NCBI GenBank assembly: GCA_945883785.1
Contig: CAMCYD010000010.1
Location: 1-34,085 of the forward strand
Length of the DNA: 34,085 bases
Direction of reading: 5' to 3'
DNA from: Helicobacter pylori PMSS1
GTDB lineage: Bacteria > Campylobacterota > Campylobacteria > Campylobacterales > Arcobacteraceae
The notes beneath the pieces were generated by a model, which saw only the letters and a list, made by a program, of their open reading frames with translations, was not told the DNA's origin and did not search any database. How positions within the stretch are numbered: the first letter of the stretch is position 1; each line of letters begins with the position of its first letter. Shown here in pieces: positions 1 through 7,873 of the stretch. The position numbers and the translations under genes were made by a program.

Positions 1-8
1 GTTGCCAT
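1..8 (-). CDS. Transposase, N-terminal start only (partial)
   Basis: Two consecutive ATG codons occur at 11-9 and 8-6 on the minus strand, followed by GCA AC at the window edge. The second ATG sits 6 nt after AAAGGA (14-19 region) and would give a protein beginning Met-Ala-Thr, a start common among IS1634-type transposases. Only the first codons are visible. It is taken as the same reading frame that ends at 33958 in the other IS copy. Confidence 0.45.
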
Positions 9-35
9 CATTTATCCTTTATAATCGTTAGGTGT

Positions 36-64
36 ATTATAATACATAACGATTTAAAAGTCAA
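36..64 (-). promoter_or_regulatory. Sigma-70-type promoter of the IS transposase
   Basis: On the minus strand TTGACT (64-59) and TATAAT (41-36) are separated by exactly 17 nt, a near-consensus housekeeping promoter pointing at the transposase ATG. The -10 box lies inside a 14-bp perfect palindrome (33-46). CGTTA/TAACG arms flank this palindrome (26-30 and 47-51), so the core could form a hairpin with a 2-nt bulge. That could be an operator or an RNA/DNA structure dampening transposase expression; this role is inference. Confidence 0.7.
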
Positions 65-99
65 TAGTAAATTATAGAAATTGTCGATAAATAAGGGTT

Positions 100-516
100 T
101 TATGATTGTTTTATAAAGGAAATATTGTTAGGTGTTTCGGGAATGCAGGTCACAACAGGTATGAGTCTTCCTGTAAAAGTTGATATTTCCCCATGTTTCT
201 TAAAATAATCTTCCATTTTAGTAAGTGTTTCTTCTTTAAAAAAGAAATATTTTCCAAATCTTAGAACAAAAGCTCTACCAAATTTTAGAGCTAAAAGATA
301 GTTAAAAACTGCACCAGCTAAACTTCCAGAAATCCCAGAAATGAGTACAAGATAAACATTCATCTCCCCTTTGCTTGCTAAATATCCAGCAGGAATCATT
401 GCAACTTCAGAGGGGAAAGGGAAAAATGAACTTTCCAAAAACATCATCACAAATACCCCAAGATACCCTAATTGCGAAATTATTTGAACAAGAAACTGTA
501 TTGCTTCGCTTAGCAT
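100..516 (-). pseudogene. DedA-family membrane protein, truncated by IS insertion
   Basis: DedA (SNARE-associated/VTT) family inner-membrane protein; members act in membrane homeostasis and lipid or undecaprenyl-phosphate flipping. The first about 122 residues are family-like: hydrophobic helices, a glycine- and proline-rich re-entrant segment with ESSFFPFPSE near residue 28, and the GRLIPVV motif near the end. The coding sequence should then continue with an Arg-Gln-like motif and further helices. Instead it enters the IS at 149 and adds about 16 unrelated residues before a stop at 100. Full-length members are about 200 aa, so the second half is missing and the product is probably non-functional. 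The ATG (516) overlaps the mutY stop by 7 bp behind GGAGAA, so it was translationally coupled. Confidence 0.85.
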
Positions 517-1463
517 TTATTTTCTCCATAGCTTGTCTTCATAAACTGTTTTGCTTTTTTTGTAAGCGAGGAGATGGGGGCTTCATCTAATTTATCTAAA
601 TCAATCCAAATAATATCGCCATCGAATGTCTCAATTGTATAAAGATTAACCATAAGGCGATACTTCGTGTAAGAGTGTTTGAAACACCCTATAAAATCTT
701 CCTCTAAGGGATCAACTGTTGGAAGCTCAAACATTTTTTTATACATTTTTCCTATTGAAGGTGTGAGTGCGATTTGATTATTTTGAATCAAAATGCCATA
801 AAATAGTTCTAAACTTTCGTACTCTTTTTTCTTTGTTTGTGTATATAATTCAGGCTCATCTTTTCCAAGACAGTCTATTTTTAAAGGGCATATAGTACAT
901 TTTGGATTTTTAGGGGTACAAATCATTGAACCCAAATCCATCAAAGCCAAGTTGTGATGTCGGGAGTTTTTATGATTTACAAACGACTCAGCTTTTTTCC
1001 AAATAAGTTCATTGACAGGATTGGTAAGTGCAAAAAATCTTTTAAGTACTCTCCCAATATTGGTATCCACAACAGGAATATTTTGATGGTATCCAAAACT
1101 GCAAATCGCACTTGCAGTATATTGACCGATACCGGGAAATTTTTGTAATAATTCTTGACAAGAGGGGAGCCCGTTTGTAGCTAAAATAGCTGTTTTATGA
1201 AGATTTCTAGCACGACTATAGTATCCAAGTCCACTCCAAGCAGCAAGTACTTCATCAAGATTAGCAGTAGCTAACTGTTTTAAAGTAGGGAATTTTTCTA
1301 AAAATTGCGGATAATACTCCTCTTTTACACGATTGACTTGAGTTTGTTGAAGCATGATTTCACTGAGATAAATATGGTAAATATCTTCTGTATTTCGCCA
1401 AGGCAAATCGTGTCTTCCGTTAGTCTGATACCATGCTAGAAGTTTGTTTTGCATTTTTTTCAA
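510..1463 (-). CDS. mutY: A/G-specific adenine DNA glycosylase MutY
   Basis: Base-excision repair enzyme that removes adenine mispaired with 8-oxoguanine. Visible features are the catalytic Glu in LSEIMLQQTQV, a helix-hairpin-helix with FPGIGQYTASAI, the catalytic Asp in VVDTNIGRVLKR, and a [4Fe-4S] loop with four cysteines (CTPKNPKCTICPLKIDC). The C-terminal region contains FKHSYTKYRL, matching the Nudix-like 8-oxoG-recognition domain, somewhat shortened. The start is uncertain. A TTG at 1463 sits 6 nt after AGGA; the ATG three codons later (1454) has no close Shine-Dalgarno. The frame stays open to a TTG at 1556, but that extension is not MutY-like. The gene is followed by, and overlaps, the dedA fragment. 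Confidence 0.93.
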   Translation of the reverse strand: MKKMQNKLLAWYQTNGRHDLPWRNTEDIYHIYLSEIMLQQTQVNRVKEEYYPQFLEKFPTLKQLATANLDEVLAAWSGLGYYSRARNLHKTAILATNGLPSCQELLQKFPGIGQYTASAICSFGYHQNIPVVDTNIGRVLKRFFALTNPVNELIWKKAESFVNHKNSRHHNLALMDLGSMICTPKNPKCTICPLKIDCLGKDEPELYTQTKKKEYESLELFYGILIQNNQIALTPSIGKMYKKMFELPTVDPLEEDFIGCFKHSYTKYRLMVNLYTIETFDGDIIWIDLDKLDEAPISSLTKKAKQFMKTSYGENKC

Positions 1464-1551
1464 TAATAATCCTGAATGACTTTGATTTCCTTTTTTAAGT
1501 GAAAAATCATACCTAAAAAGAATATCAATTATCGTTAAATCTTTTTTTTGG

Positions 1552-1557
1552 TACAAT
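1552..1557 (+). promoter_or_regulatory. Candidate -10 box for the fxsA-hemC operon
   Basis: TACAAT lies about 24 nt upstream of the fxsA Shine-Dalgarno, in the short divergent space between mutY and fxsA. There is no convincing -35, which is common in Campylobacterota promoters. Position and sequence are the only support. Confidence 0.35.
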
Positions 1558-1587
1558 CGTTGTTCTAAAAAACAAAGGGGTTTGTTG

Positions 1588-2058
1588 GTGATTTATATCT
1601 TTTTATATCTATTTTTAGAGGTGATGGTTTCCTCTTATTTTATTTCCTTACTAGGTGGATTTTACACTTTTTTGGAAATAATTATTTCAGCATTTATCGG
1701 TGTATTTTTACTCAAAAACTTCAAATACTCGCTTATGCTTAATATTGTAGCCCTAACAAAAGGTGAGATAACTCAACAAGATTTTATCAAACAAAATGTT
1801 GCAAATGCTATTGGAGCAATTTTGCTCATTGTCCCTGGTTTTTTGACTGATATTATAGGGGTGTTGCTGCAATTTGGTCTTTTATCGATGTTGCTTACAA
1901 AGATTTTTAGTTTTAAAAAAGAACCTAAAAATACCCAAAATGAAAATCCATTTGAATTTCAAGAGGAAAACTTTACATATAAACAAAAAAGGAGATACGA
2001 TGACGATGAAATTATTGATGTTGAAATTATTGACAGTAGCCATTCTATTAAGCATTAG
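1588..2058 (+). CDS. fxsA: FxsA-family membrane protein
   Basis: Small inner-membrane protein of the FxsA (F-exclusion suppressor) family, whose biochemical role is unknown. About 100 N-terminal residues are hydrophobic with several membrane segments. They include the family-typical stretch GAILLIVPGFLTDIIG, followed by a charged, Asp/Glu-rich cytoplasmic tail. I chose GTG 1588 because AAAGGGG (1574-1580) is 7 nt upstream; TTG codons at 1582 and 1585 are too close to it. It is the first gene of a plus-strand operon. Its last 59 nt overlap the next gene, so the acidic tail shares sequence with that protein's signal peptide. Confidence 0.85.
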   Translation: MIYIFLYLFLEVMVSSYFISLLGGFYTFLEIIISAFIGVFLLKNFKYSLMLNIVALTKGEITQQDFIKQNVANAIGAILLIVPGFLTDIIGVLLQFGLLSMLLTKIFSFKKEPKNTQNENPFEFQEENFTYKQKRRYDDDEIIDVEIIDSSHSIKH

Positions 2059-2839
2059 TGCAAATGCAAGTGATATAGATAAAAAAATCTTTTCTTATGA
2101 AAAGCAAAGGATAAGTGCAAATCCAGCCGTTCAACTCAAAGATTTAAAATTAGTTTTTTCAAAAAAATTAGAAAATAATTGGACGGGATATCTTTTTTCT
2201 ATCTCTATAGTGTATCAAGGAAAATATGTGAACACAAACGATATTTTATTCTCAAATGGCACGGAGGTAACTGGTGAGCTTAAAAAACTTACAGGATTTG
2301 ATTTTAAAAGACTGATGCATCCTACTTTAGGGAGCGAATACTATGACAAAAAAAGACTTATAGCTGGTAATGTAGATGCCAAAAATAAATTAGTTGTGTT
2401 TAGTGACCCACTCTGTCCAAATTGTACTGCTGATATGCCAGAAATTATAAAAAATGTACAAAACAATCCTAAAATTTTTGCACTCTATTATTTTGCATTT
2501 CCACTAGATATGCATCCAACTGCAAAAACTATCGCTAAAGCTAGTAAATTAGCAGAATTAAAAGGGCAAAAAGATGTACCTCATAGACTTTATACTGCAG
2601 ATTTTGATAAATTCTTTGACCCGTATGAGCTAAAAGACAATCAAAAAGCACTCGATGCTTTCAATAAAGTCTTTAAAGCGACATTTACGATGAATGAGCT
2701 CAACAATACAACAGTTACAAGTAGTTTAGACGAGGATATGAAACTAGCAGAAAAAGCATTTGTGAATGGGACACCAACTTTATTTTTAAATGGTGAAATT
2801 GATGTTACAAGAAGTGAATACAAAGGAAAAATAAAATAA
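2000..2839 (+). CDS. Periplasmic thiol:disulfide interchange protein, DsbA/DsbG-like
   Basis: Secreted thioredoxin-fold protein of about 279 aa. A signal peptide (hydrophobic run about residues 4-20, likely cleavage near ANA/SD at 23) is followed by an N-terminal region of about 100 residues. The redox motif C139-P-N-C142 sits in DPLCPNCTAD and a cis-Pro loop in GTPTLF near the C-terminus. The arrangement resembles DsbC/DsbG-type isomerases or a dedicated oxidase; which direction it works is not decidable here. Start at ATG 2000 is set by GGAG at 1991-1994; a second ATG at 2006 is possible. The stop overlaps the hemC start by 1 nt (TAATG), so the two are coupled. Confidence 0.85.
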   Translation: MTMKLLMLKLLTVAILLSISANASDIDKKIFSYEKQRISANPAVQLKDLKLVFSKKLENNWTGYLFSISIVYQGKYVNTNDILFSNGTEVTGELKKLTGFDFKRLMHPTLGSEYYDKKRLIAGNVDAKNKLVVFSDPLCPNCTADMPEIIKNVQNNPKIFALYYFAFPLDMHPTAKTIAKASKLAELKGQKDVPHRLYTADFDKFFDPYELKDNQKALDAFNKVFKATFTMNELNNTTVTSSLDEDMKLAEKAFVNGTPTLFLNGEIDVTRSEYKGKIK

Positions 2840-3807
2840 TGAATAACCCAAATAAAATTATAATAGCTACAAGAAGAAGTGACCTTGCTCTTTGGCAAGC
2901 ATATTTTGTAAAAGATAAAATTGAAAATACTTATCCTGAAATAGAGGTGGAACTCAATCTTATCACTTCAAATGGAGATAAAGTTTTGGATAAACCGCTT
3001 GCACTTATCGGAGGAAAAGGACACTTTACAAAAGAACTTGAGGATGAAATGCTTGCTGGAAATGCTCATATGGCTGTTCATAGTCTCAAGGATGTCCCAA
3101 CATTTATCCCAGATGGATTAGAGCTTGTCGCTATTACGGAAAGACAAGATCAAAGCGATGTGTTTTTGTCGCACAAATACAAAACTATAAGAGAACTTCC
3201 GCAAGGTGCGGTAGTTGGAACTACAAGTTTACGAAGACGAATGCAGCTTTTGAAAATGAGACCAGATTTGAAAGTACAGGATTTAAGAGGAAATGTCAAT
3301 ACTAGACTTAGAAAGCTTGCTGAAGGTCAATATGATGCTATTATACTGGCATTTATAGGACTTTTTAGACTCAATCTTTTAAAAGACATACCATTTGTAG
3401 AAAAACTTCCATTAGCTTTTATGATACCTCCGATGGGTCAAGCTGCACTTGGGATAGAGATAGTATGTGGAGATGAGAGAATTAGAGAGATAGCTATGAT
3501 ACTCAATCATGAACCAACATTTATGGCTACAAAAGTTGAGAGAGATTTTATTTCAGTCATTGGAGCAGGATGTTCTGCACCTGTCGCTTGTAATGCTACT
3601 ATTATTGGTGATATTGTCACTCTTCAAACGATGATAGGGTATCCTGACGGATCAAATATTATCCATGAGAGTTTATCTGTACGACTCGGGGAACACAATA
3701 CTTTGGGTCAGAAAATGGCAAATTTGATGATAGGGAAAGGTGTGCTAGAGATACTACAAAAGGCACCGTCTTTAGCATTTAAAGACACGAGACCCGAACG
3801 AATTTAG
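2839..3807 (+). CDS. hemC: Hydroxymethylbilane synthase (porphobilinogen deaminase)
   Basis: Condenses four porphobilinogens to hydroxymethylbilane in heme/siroheme synthesis. It has 322 residues, normal for the family. Visible motifs are the catalytic Asp in HSLKDVP (D85), the Arg-rich substrate-binding segments around GTTSLRRRMQL and DLRGNVNTRL, and the dipyrromethane-cofactor cysteine in GAGCSAP (C245). The helix usually reading AAAGLKRL is AFIGLFRLN here, a mild deviation. It lies in an operon with an upstream thiol oxidoreductase and a downstream Fe-S scaffold. hemJ, a later heme step, is at the far end of the window. Confidence 0.97.
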   Translation: MNNPNKIIIATRRSDLALWQAYFVKDKIENTYPEIEVELNLITSNGDKVLDKPLALIGGKGHFTKELEDEMLAGNAHMAVHSLKDVPTFIPDGLELVAITERQDQSDVFLSHKYKTIRELPQGAVVGTTSLRRRMQLLKMRPDLKVQDLRGNVNTRLRKLAEGQYDAIILAFIGLFRLNLLKDIPFVEKLPLAFMIPPMGQAALGIEIVCGDERIREIAMILNHEPTFMATKVERDFISVIGAGCSAPVACNATIIGDIVTLQTMIGYPDGSNIIHESLSVRLGEHNTLGQKMANLMIGKGVLEILQKAPSLAFKDTRPERI

Positions 3808-3834
3808 ATAAGTAAATCAAAAAAGAAAGGTAAT

Positions 3835-4320
3835 ATGATGGCAGATTTAAGCGAACACCAAATACAAGATGTAACGGCAGAGATTTTAGAGCATATGATG
3901 GCTCCAAAAAATTATGGGCAAATGGACAATCCTACTTGTACAGGGATGGGAGTTGATACCAAAACAGGCGAGTTTGCTCTTATTTATTTACAACTAGCTA
4001 ATGAAGATGTTATCGCTGATATTAAATATGGTTGCAATGCTTGTCAAGATACGGTTATCGCTGGGTCACTTTTTACAGAGATGATCAAAGGAATGAATTT
4101 GACTTATGCAAAAGATGCTACAAGAAGATTAGAATATAAACTTGAAGAAGCCCCTGCGAAACAGAGAGCTTGTTCTATGATGGTCATAAAAGCTTTTGAA
4201 GCTTCTTTGCTTCATAAGGCTAGCAAAGAGGCTGGTGGAAGTGAAGATATGTGTTCGATAGAACTCAATGAATCTTGTGAAGGTATGGATACAATAGGGG
4301 AAAATAATGAAAATGCTTAA
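3835..4320 (+). CDS. IscU/NifU N-terminal-type Fe-S cluster assembly scaffold
   Basis: Stand-alone U-type scaffold on which Fe-S clusters are built before transfer to apo-proteins. The three ligand cysteines are present at C35 (NPTCTGMG), C67 (YGCNACQDTVIAGS, with an extra C70) and C113 (QRACSMMV). The C-terminal tail past residue 125 carries two more cysteines (C140, C148) in an acidic region not typical of classical IscU. No cysteine desulfurase gene is adjacent. AGAAAGG lies upstream of paired ATGs at 3835 and 3838. The end overlaps the ferritin-like gene by 14 nt, suggesting co-production of an iron-binding partner. Confidence 0.85.
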   Translation: MMADLSEHQIQDVTAEILEHMMAPKNYGQMDNPTCTGMGVDTKTGEFALIYLQLANEDVIADIKYGCNACQDTVIAGSLFTEMIKGMNLTYAKDATRRLEYKLEEAPAKQRACSMMVIKAFEASLLHKASKEAGGSEDMCSIELNESCEGMDTIGENNENA

Positions 4321-5140
4321 TGAAATCTATCAAATAAAACATGAATTGTGGCTAAAAATTCTTTTTATTTCATTTGCAATACATGACGAAAAGATTAAAA
4401 ATGAATTATATGAAATTTCTCAAATGGAATTTCGTCATCTTAAATGGCTTAGCAATAAGCTAAAAGATGAAAATATTGGATACGACTATGATAGGTATGC
4501 TATTGATTTTGCAAAAGACACCTCTTTTGAATCTTTTACATATCTTATAAGTGAAATTCAACTTGTAATGAAATGCTACAATCCTGATGATGTTTTGTTC
4601 GCAAGGATGCTTAGTGACGAATATTACTTTATTGCTAAACTAAACCAATATCTCAAGAATAGTGAAAATTTAAAGTTAACAGCTTTCAATAAAAAGCGAA
4701 TTTATCAAAATAAAATTCTTTCAAAAGAATCACTAGATGCTCTTACAATCTTCCTTTTTGAGGAGACTTACAAAGAATATGAACTGATTTTGCTTTATGC
4801 TTATATGCAAAATAATACAAAGGATATTACGCAATATAGTGTGTATCAAGATTTAATCGATGAGTCACATTATCATCTTAAATGCTTCGGAAATATGCTT
4901 TCTATTATGGGAATATTAGCGATTCCAAGAATGCTTTTAAAAGAGATTTATAAAAGAAATGATATTAAACAATTCTTGATTGATGGGATTGAAGAAGAAA
5001 AGTTAGCAAAAGAGGAGTGTCAAAAATTAGCTTTAGCAGTGAAAGAAGATGAACTTTCAAAATTTTTCGAATTTATAAATTATCAGGAAAATTTTCATAT
5101 AGAACTTATGAAAAAAGCTATAAAGTATATAGCTGATTAA
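4307..5140 (+). CDS. Tandem ferritin-like (helical, iron-binding) protein
   Basis: A 277-aa all-helical soluble protein without signal peptide that I do not recognise by name. It reads as two consecutive four-helix units. The N-terminal half has E41-x-x-H44 and an acidic SDEYYF segment near 103-108. The C-terminal half has an Glu-rich helix at 152-159, DESHYH at 185-190, EEEKLAKEE near 229-237 and E261-x-x-H264. Spaced Glu and ExxH pairs are the ferritin/rubrerythrin di-iron pattern, better kept in the second half. AGGGG sits 6 nt before ATG 4307. Overlap with the IscU-like gene suggests a role in iron supply or Fe-S protection, which is inference. Confidence 0.65.
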   Translation: MKMLNEIYQIKHELWLKILFISFAIHDEKIKNELYEISQMEFRHLKWLSNKLKDENIGYDYDRYAIDFAKDTSFESFTYLISEIQLVMKCYNPDDVLFARMLSDEYYFIAKLNQYLKNSENLKLTAFNKKRIYQNKILSKESLDALTIFLFEETYKEYELILLYAYMQNNTKDITQYSVYQDLIDESHYHLKCFGNMLSIMGILAIPRMLLKEIYKRNDIKQFLIDGIEEEKLAKEECQKLALAVKEDELSKFFEFINYQENFHIELMKKAIKYIAD

Positions 5141-5162
5141 GGGAAATTAGGGTGGGCAAATT

Positions 5163-5288
5163 TTACTTTGCCGTTCCTCTTTGAACATCAACATAATTTT
5201 GAGTAGCCTTTTTGGCTCCACCCATATTATTTGTCAAAATCATATAGACAACCCCAATAATAAATAGTATTAAAATCCATTTAAACAT
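5163..5288 (-). CDS. Small single-span membrane protein (41 aa)
   Basis: A 41-codon frame starting 1 nt after the argS stop, with AGGAG (the 3' end of argS) about 10 nt upstream. It encodes one hydrophobic helix (residues about 4-18, WILILFIIGVVYMIL) followed by a polar tail with KKATQNYVDVQRGTAK. No function is recognisable. Tight spacing behind argS and a protein-like composition support translation. The stop lies in a 6-bp inverted repeat (GGCAAA/TTTGCC, 5155-5172) that could mark the end of the two convergent operons, though it lacks a clear T-run. Confidence 0.6.
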   Translation of the reverse strand: MFKWILILFIIGVVYMILTNNMGGAKKATQNYVDVQRGTAK

Positions 5289-5289
5289 C

Positions 5290-6879
5290 TTACATAATCT
5301 CCTTTGCTGTTATACCAAGTACTTTTAATCCAACTCGTACACTAAGAGCTACCATTGACAAAGCTTTCAAATACTGCTTTTCAGATACATCTCCAATTAT
5401 TCTATGTTCATTGTAAAATTTATGCACCATGGCACTTAGCCCATAAAGATAATCAGTAACTTTTTGCATATCTCTTCTCGCAAATGCTTCATCTAAAATA
5501 TCAGGTAATAAAAGTGCTTGGAAAACTAAATCTTTTCCGTCTTGATTGATTTGATTGATATCTTCATCTTTTACATCAAATGCCGTTAACTCGGCTTTTT
5601 TAAAGAGTTGGTTTATTCTCGCATGTGCATAGTTTATATAAAATACAGGATTTGAACTATCTTGATTTTTCAAAATGTCTATATCAAACTCAAGGTGCGT
5701 ATCACTTTTTTTCGTAAGAAAAATAAATCTTAAAGCATCAGCACCAATCTCATCCGTAATTTCACTCATAAGAATAACATTTCCAGATCGTTTAGACATT
5801 TTATAAGGCTCACCACCTTTCAAAAGAGCTACCATTTGTGACAATAATATTTCTAATTTTGATGAATCATACCCTAAAAATTCTACTGCTGCTTTGACTC
5901 TTGGGATATAGCCATGATGATCTGCGCCCCAAATATTGATATATTTATCAAAATTTCTATCAAATTTATTTTTGTGATAGACAATATCTCCAGCTAAATA
6001 AGTTGGGATTCCATTGTCTCGCACTACAACTCTGTCGTTATCATCACCAAATACTGTTGATCTTAAATATGTTTTATCATCTTTATTGTAAAGAGAATCG
6101 TTTTTTTCTAAATTTAATTTTGTTAATTCCCAATCTTTGTAAAGTGATTTTTCACTTACAAAAGTATCAAATGAAACACCTAAATCAGCCAAATCAGAGA
6201 TGATAATATTCATAACTTCATTTTTAGCAAAAAGTGCTAATTCGTTTTGTTTTGAATCATCTTTAAAAGAATCAGAACCATAGAGTTCTACACATTTCTC
6301 TGCAATAGTAAAAAGATAATCACCTCTATAAAATTGTTCAGGATATTCGACATCTTCTTTAAAAATATGTTCCCTAGCTGCAAGATTAAGCGAAGTAGCC
6401 AACATCTCCATCTGGGTTCCAGCATCATTTATATAATACTCTGCTGTCATATCATAACCCAAATATCTTCCAACTTTTAAAAGTGCATCGCCAAATACAG
6501 CTCCCCTTGCATGTCCAATGTGAAGTGGTCCTGTAGGATTGGCACTTACAAATTCGAGAAGAATCTTTTCATTTTTTGCTTCACCCTTGGCAAAATTTAA
6601 ATCTAATGCCAGTGATTTGTTGATGCTATCAAGAAGATATTTATTTGATAGTTTAAAGTTTAAAAATCCTTTTACTGGAGTAACTGACTCAAAAATATCA
6701 ATATTTTGAAATTTTAAAGCAAGTTCTTCTGCGATAAGCATAGGATTCTTTTTCTCCTCTTTAGCCAAGGAAAAAGCTGCAGGAGTAGCAAAATGTCCCA
6801 AAGAGATATCTTTTGGTTTTTCTAAAACAATATCTCTTTGTAGAATCTTTTCTATCAGTGCCTTGATTTCTAAATGCAT
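5290..6879 (-). CDS. argS: Arginyl-tRNA synthetase
   Basis: Class I aminoacyl-tRNA synthetase charging tRNA-Arg. It has 529 residues. It shows the ArgS N-terminal additional domain, the HIGH signature in PTGPLHIGHARGAVFGD near 115-130, the KMSK-type loop (KMSKRSGN) about two-thirds along, and a C-terminal helical DALR anticodon-binding domain. ATG 6879 follows the tatA stop by 13 nt. The tatA-argS arrangement is common in Campylobacterota. Confidence 0.97.
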   Translation of the reverse strand: MHLEIKALIEKILQRDIVLEKPKDISLGHFATPAAFSLAKEEKKNPMLIAEELALKFQNIDIFESVTPVKGFLNFKLSNKYLLDSINKSLALDLNFAKGEAKNEKILLEFVSANPTGPLHIGHARGAVFGDALLKVGRYLGYDMTAEYYINDAGTQMEMLATSLNLAAREHIFKEDVEYPEQFYRGDYLFTIAEKCVELYGSDSFKDDSKQNELALFAKNEVMNIIISDLADLGVSFDTFVSEKSLYKDWELTKLNLEKNDSLYNKDDKTYLRSTVFGDDNDRVVVRDNGIPTYLAGDIVYHKNKFDRNFDKYINIWGADHHGYIPRVKAAVEFLGYDSSKLEILLSQMVALLKGGEPYKMSKRSGNVILMSEITDEIGADALRFIFLTKKSDTHLEFDIDILKNQDSSNPVFYINYAHARINQLFKKAELTAFDVKDEDINQINQDGKDLVFQALLLPDILDEAFARRDMQKVTDYLYGLSAMVHKFYNEHRIIGDVSEKQYLKALSMVALSVRVGLKVLGITAKEIM

Positions 6880-6892
6880 TGAATGCCCATCT

Positions 6893-7144
6893 TTATACGG
6901 CTTTTGTTTCAGTTGAATTTACTGCTGTTTGCTCGGGTTTTGCATCAGTTGCATTAATTTTTGTAGTATCAACTTTATCACTATTTGTTGTAGCGACATT
7001 TACATCATCTTCTTTCAACGCACCTTTAAAATTCTTAATCCCCTGACCTAAACCTTTTGCAAGCTCTGGTATCTTTTTCCCACCAAATAGTAACACTATT
7101 ACAGCTACTATTACAAATAATTCCATTCCACTTGGTACACCCAT
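6893..7144 (-). CDS. tatA: Twin-arginine translocase subunit TatA
   Basis: Pore-forming component of the Tat system exporting folded proteins. It has 83 residues: a short N-terminus, one membrane helix (about 8-20), the [14 protein letters not shown] hinge and amphipathic helix, then an acidic, Thr/Asn-rich disordered tail. The length and FG motif fit TatA better than TatB. TAGGAG lies 6-7 nt before the ATG. tatC is not in the window. Confidence 0.93.
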   Translation of the reverse strand: MGVPSGMELFVIVAVIVLLFGGKKIPELAKGLGQGIKNFKGALKEDDVNVATTNSDKVDTTKINATDAKPEQTAVNSTETKAV

Positions 7145-7188
7145 AATTGACTCCTAATTAAAATTTTAAGGTTTGATTGTAGCTTAGA

Positions 7189-7575
7189 TTATCTTAAAAA
7201 AGATAACATCAGTTTGTATCCAAAAGCAACTGCTACTATACTACCGATTAGATTTAAGGCGATATTTAAAATTCCTATCCAAAATGATGAATTGAGTAAG
7301 AAAAATGTCTCAATTGCAAAAGTTGAATATGTAGTTAATGCTCCTAAAAATCCAGTGATTAACATTAATTTTAACCACTCATATGGAGTAAAGTACAAAA
7401 ATAATGCTACCAATAATCCAACAATGAAACTCCCGATAACATTTACACTTAGGGTTGCCAATGGTAATTCATGAGGGAAATTTTTACCAATAAGAATATT
7501 TATATAAAATCTTGTAGTTGCCCCTAAAAATCCACCTATTCCAACTGCAAATATATTCTGCCAAGAAAATCCCAT
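7189..7575 (-). CDS. crcB: Fluoride channel CrcB/Fluc
   Basis: Small dual-topology membrane channel that expels fluoride. It has 128 residues and four hydrophobic helices. Signatures are GGFLGATTRFY at the N-terminus, NVIGSFIVG in helix 2 and GFLGALTTYSTF in the helix-3 break that forms the Na+/F- site. ATG 7575 is 1 nt after the stop of the upstream small gene, so expression is coupled. No fluoride riboswitch precedes it. Confidence 0.95.
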   Translation of the reverse strand: MGFSWQNIFAVGIGGFLGATTRFYINILIGKNFPHELPLATLSVNVIGSFIVGLLVALFLYFTPYEWLKLMLITGFLGALTTYSTFAIETFFLLNSSFWIGILNIALNLIGSIVAVAFGYKLMLSFLR

Positions 7576-7576
7576 T

Positions 7577-7873
7577 TTAGCTATCTAGCCTACAAACAAT
7601 ATCACCTGTAAATTCAATATATAATGATTTCTTGTGTGTTTCTAACTCATCAGGTTTTGAATACGGATAACTTCTTACTATTTTGTCTATCTCTTCATCA
7701 CTATAATGGTCTTTAAGTAAAACTTCCATAATTGCAAATCTTTGAAATATCACATCAAATTGATCTTTTACCAAATCATCGTTTGCTTGATTGACTATAT
7801 CCCAAAATTTTGACCTTGGAGTTCCACCAAAAATATCATTCTCATCTTCAAATAATGCTTCATAATTTGCCAT
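7577..7873 (-). CDS. Conserved-looking small acidic protein, unknown function
   Basis: A 98-aa soluble, Asp/Glu-rich protein with no recognised family. The N-terminus is MANYEALFEDENDIFGG. The middle is predicted helical with many Phe/Ile/Leu, and the end carries CRLDS. AAAGGGT precedes the ATG. It is immediately followed by crcB (1-nt gap) and lies 61 nt downstream of hisD. Being coupled to a channel gene may reflect only operon packing. Confidence 0.7.
   Translation of the reverse strand: MANYEALFEDENDIFGGTPRSKFWDIVNQANDDLVKDQFDVIFQRFAIMEVLLKDHYSDEEIDKIVRSYPYSKPDELETHKKSLYIEFTGDIVCRLDS

Larger units (their letters stand above)
1..149 (-). mobile_element. IS element, 5' terminus (IS1634/IS4-like), inserted in dedA
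   Basis: On the minus strand this stretch begins with CCTGCATTCCCG (138-149), exactly where dedA similarity stops. The same 12 bases form the junction at the other end of the window (33941-33952), where phoH is broken. Moving into the element there is a strong promoter, a Shine-Dalgarno sequence and an ATG, so this is the upstream end of the element and the transposase reads leftward out of the window. The right-hand junction shows the 3' end of a transposase. Together they give both termini of one IS type with 12-bp terminal inverted repeats. The family call rests only on the short transposase start and tail and is tentative. Confidence 0.75.

Noticed and set aside
26-134. GTTAGGT and ACCTAAC motifs near the left edge resembling integron attC core sites
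   Set aside because: The order and spacing do not give an attC fold, and the same region is explained by an IS terminus with promoter, Shine-Dalgarno and start codon.
1874-1999. N-terminal extension of the DsbA/DsbG-like protein upstream of 2000
   Set aside because: It is the out-of-frame shadow of fxsA; GGAG and the signal peptide place the start at 2000.
5155-5172. GGCAAA/TTTGCC hairpin as an intrinsic terminator between convergent operons
   Set aside because: The stem is only 6 bp and no T-run follows on either strand; noted only as a possible boundary.
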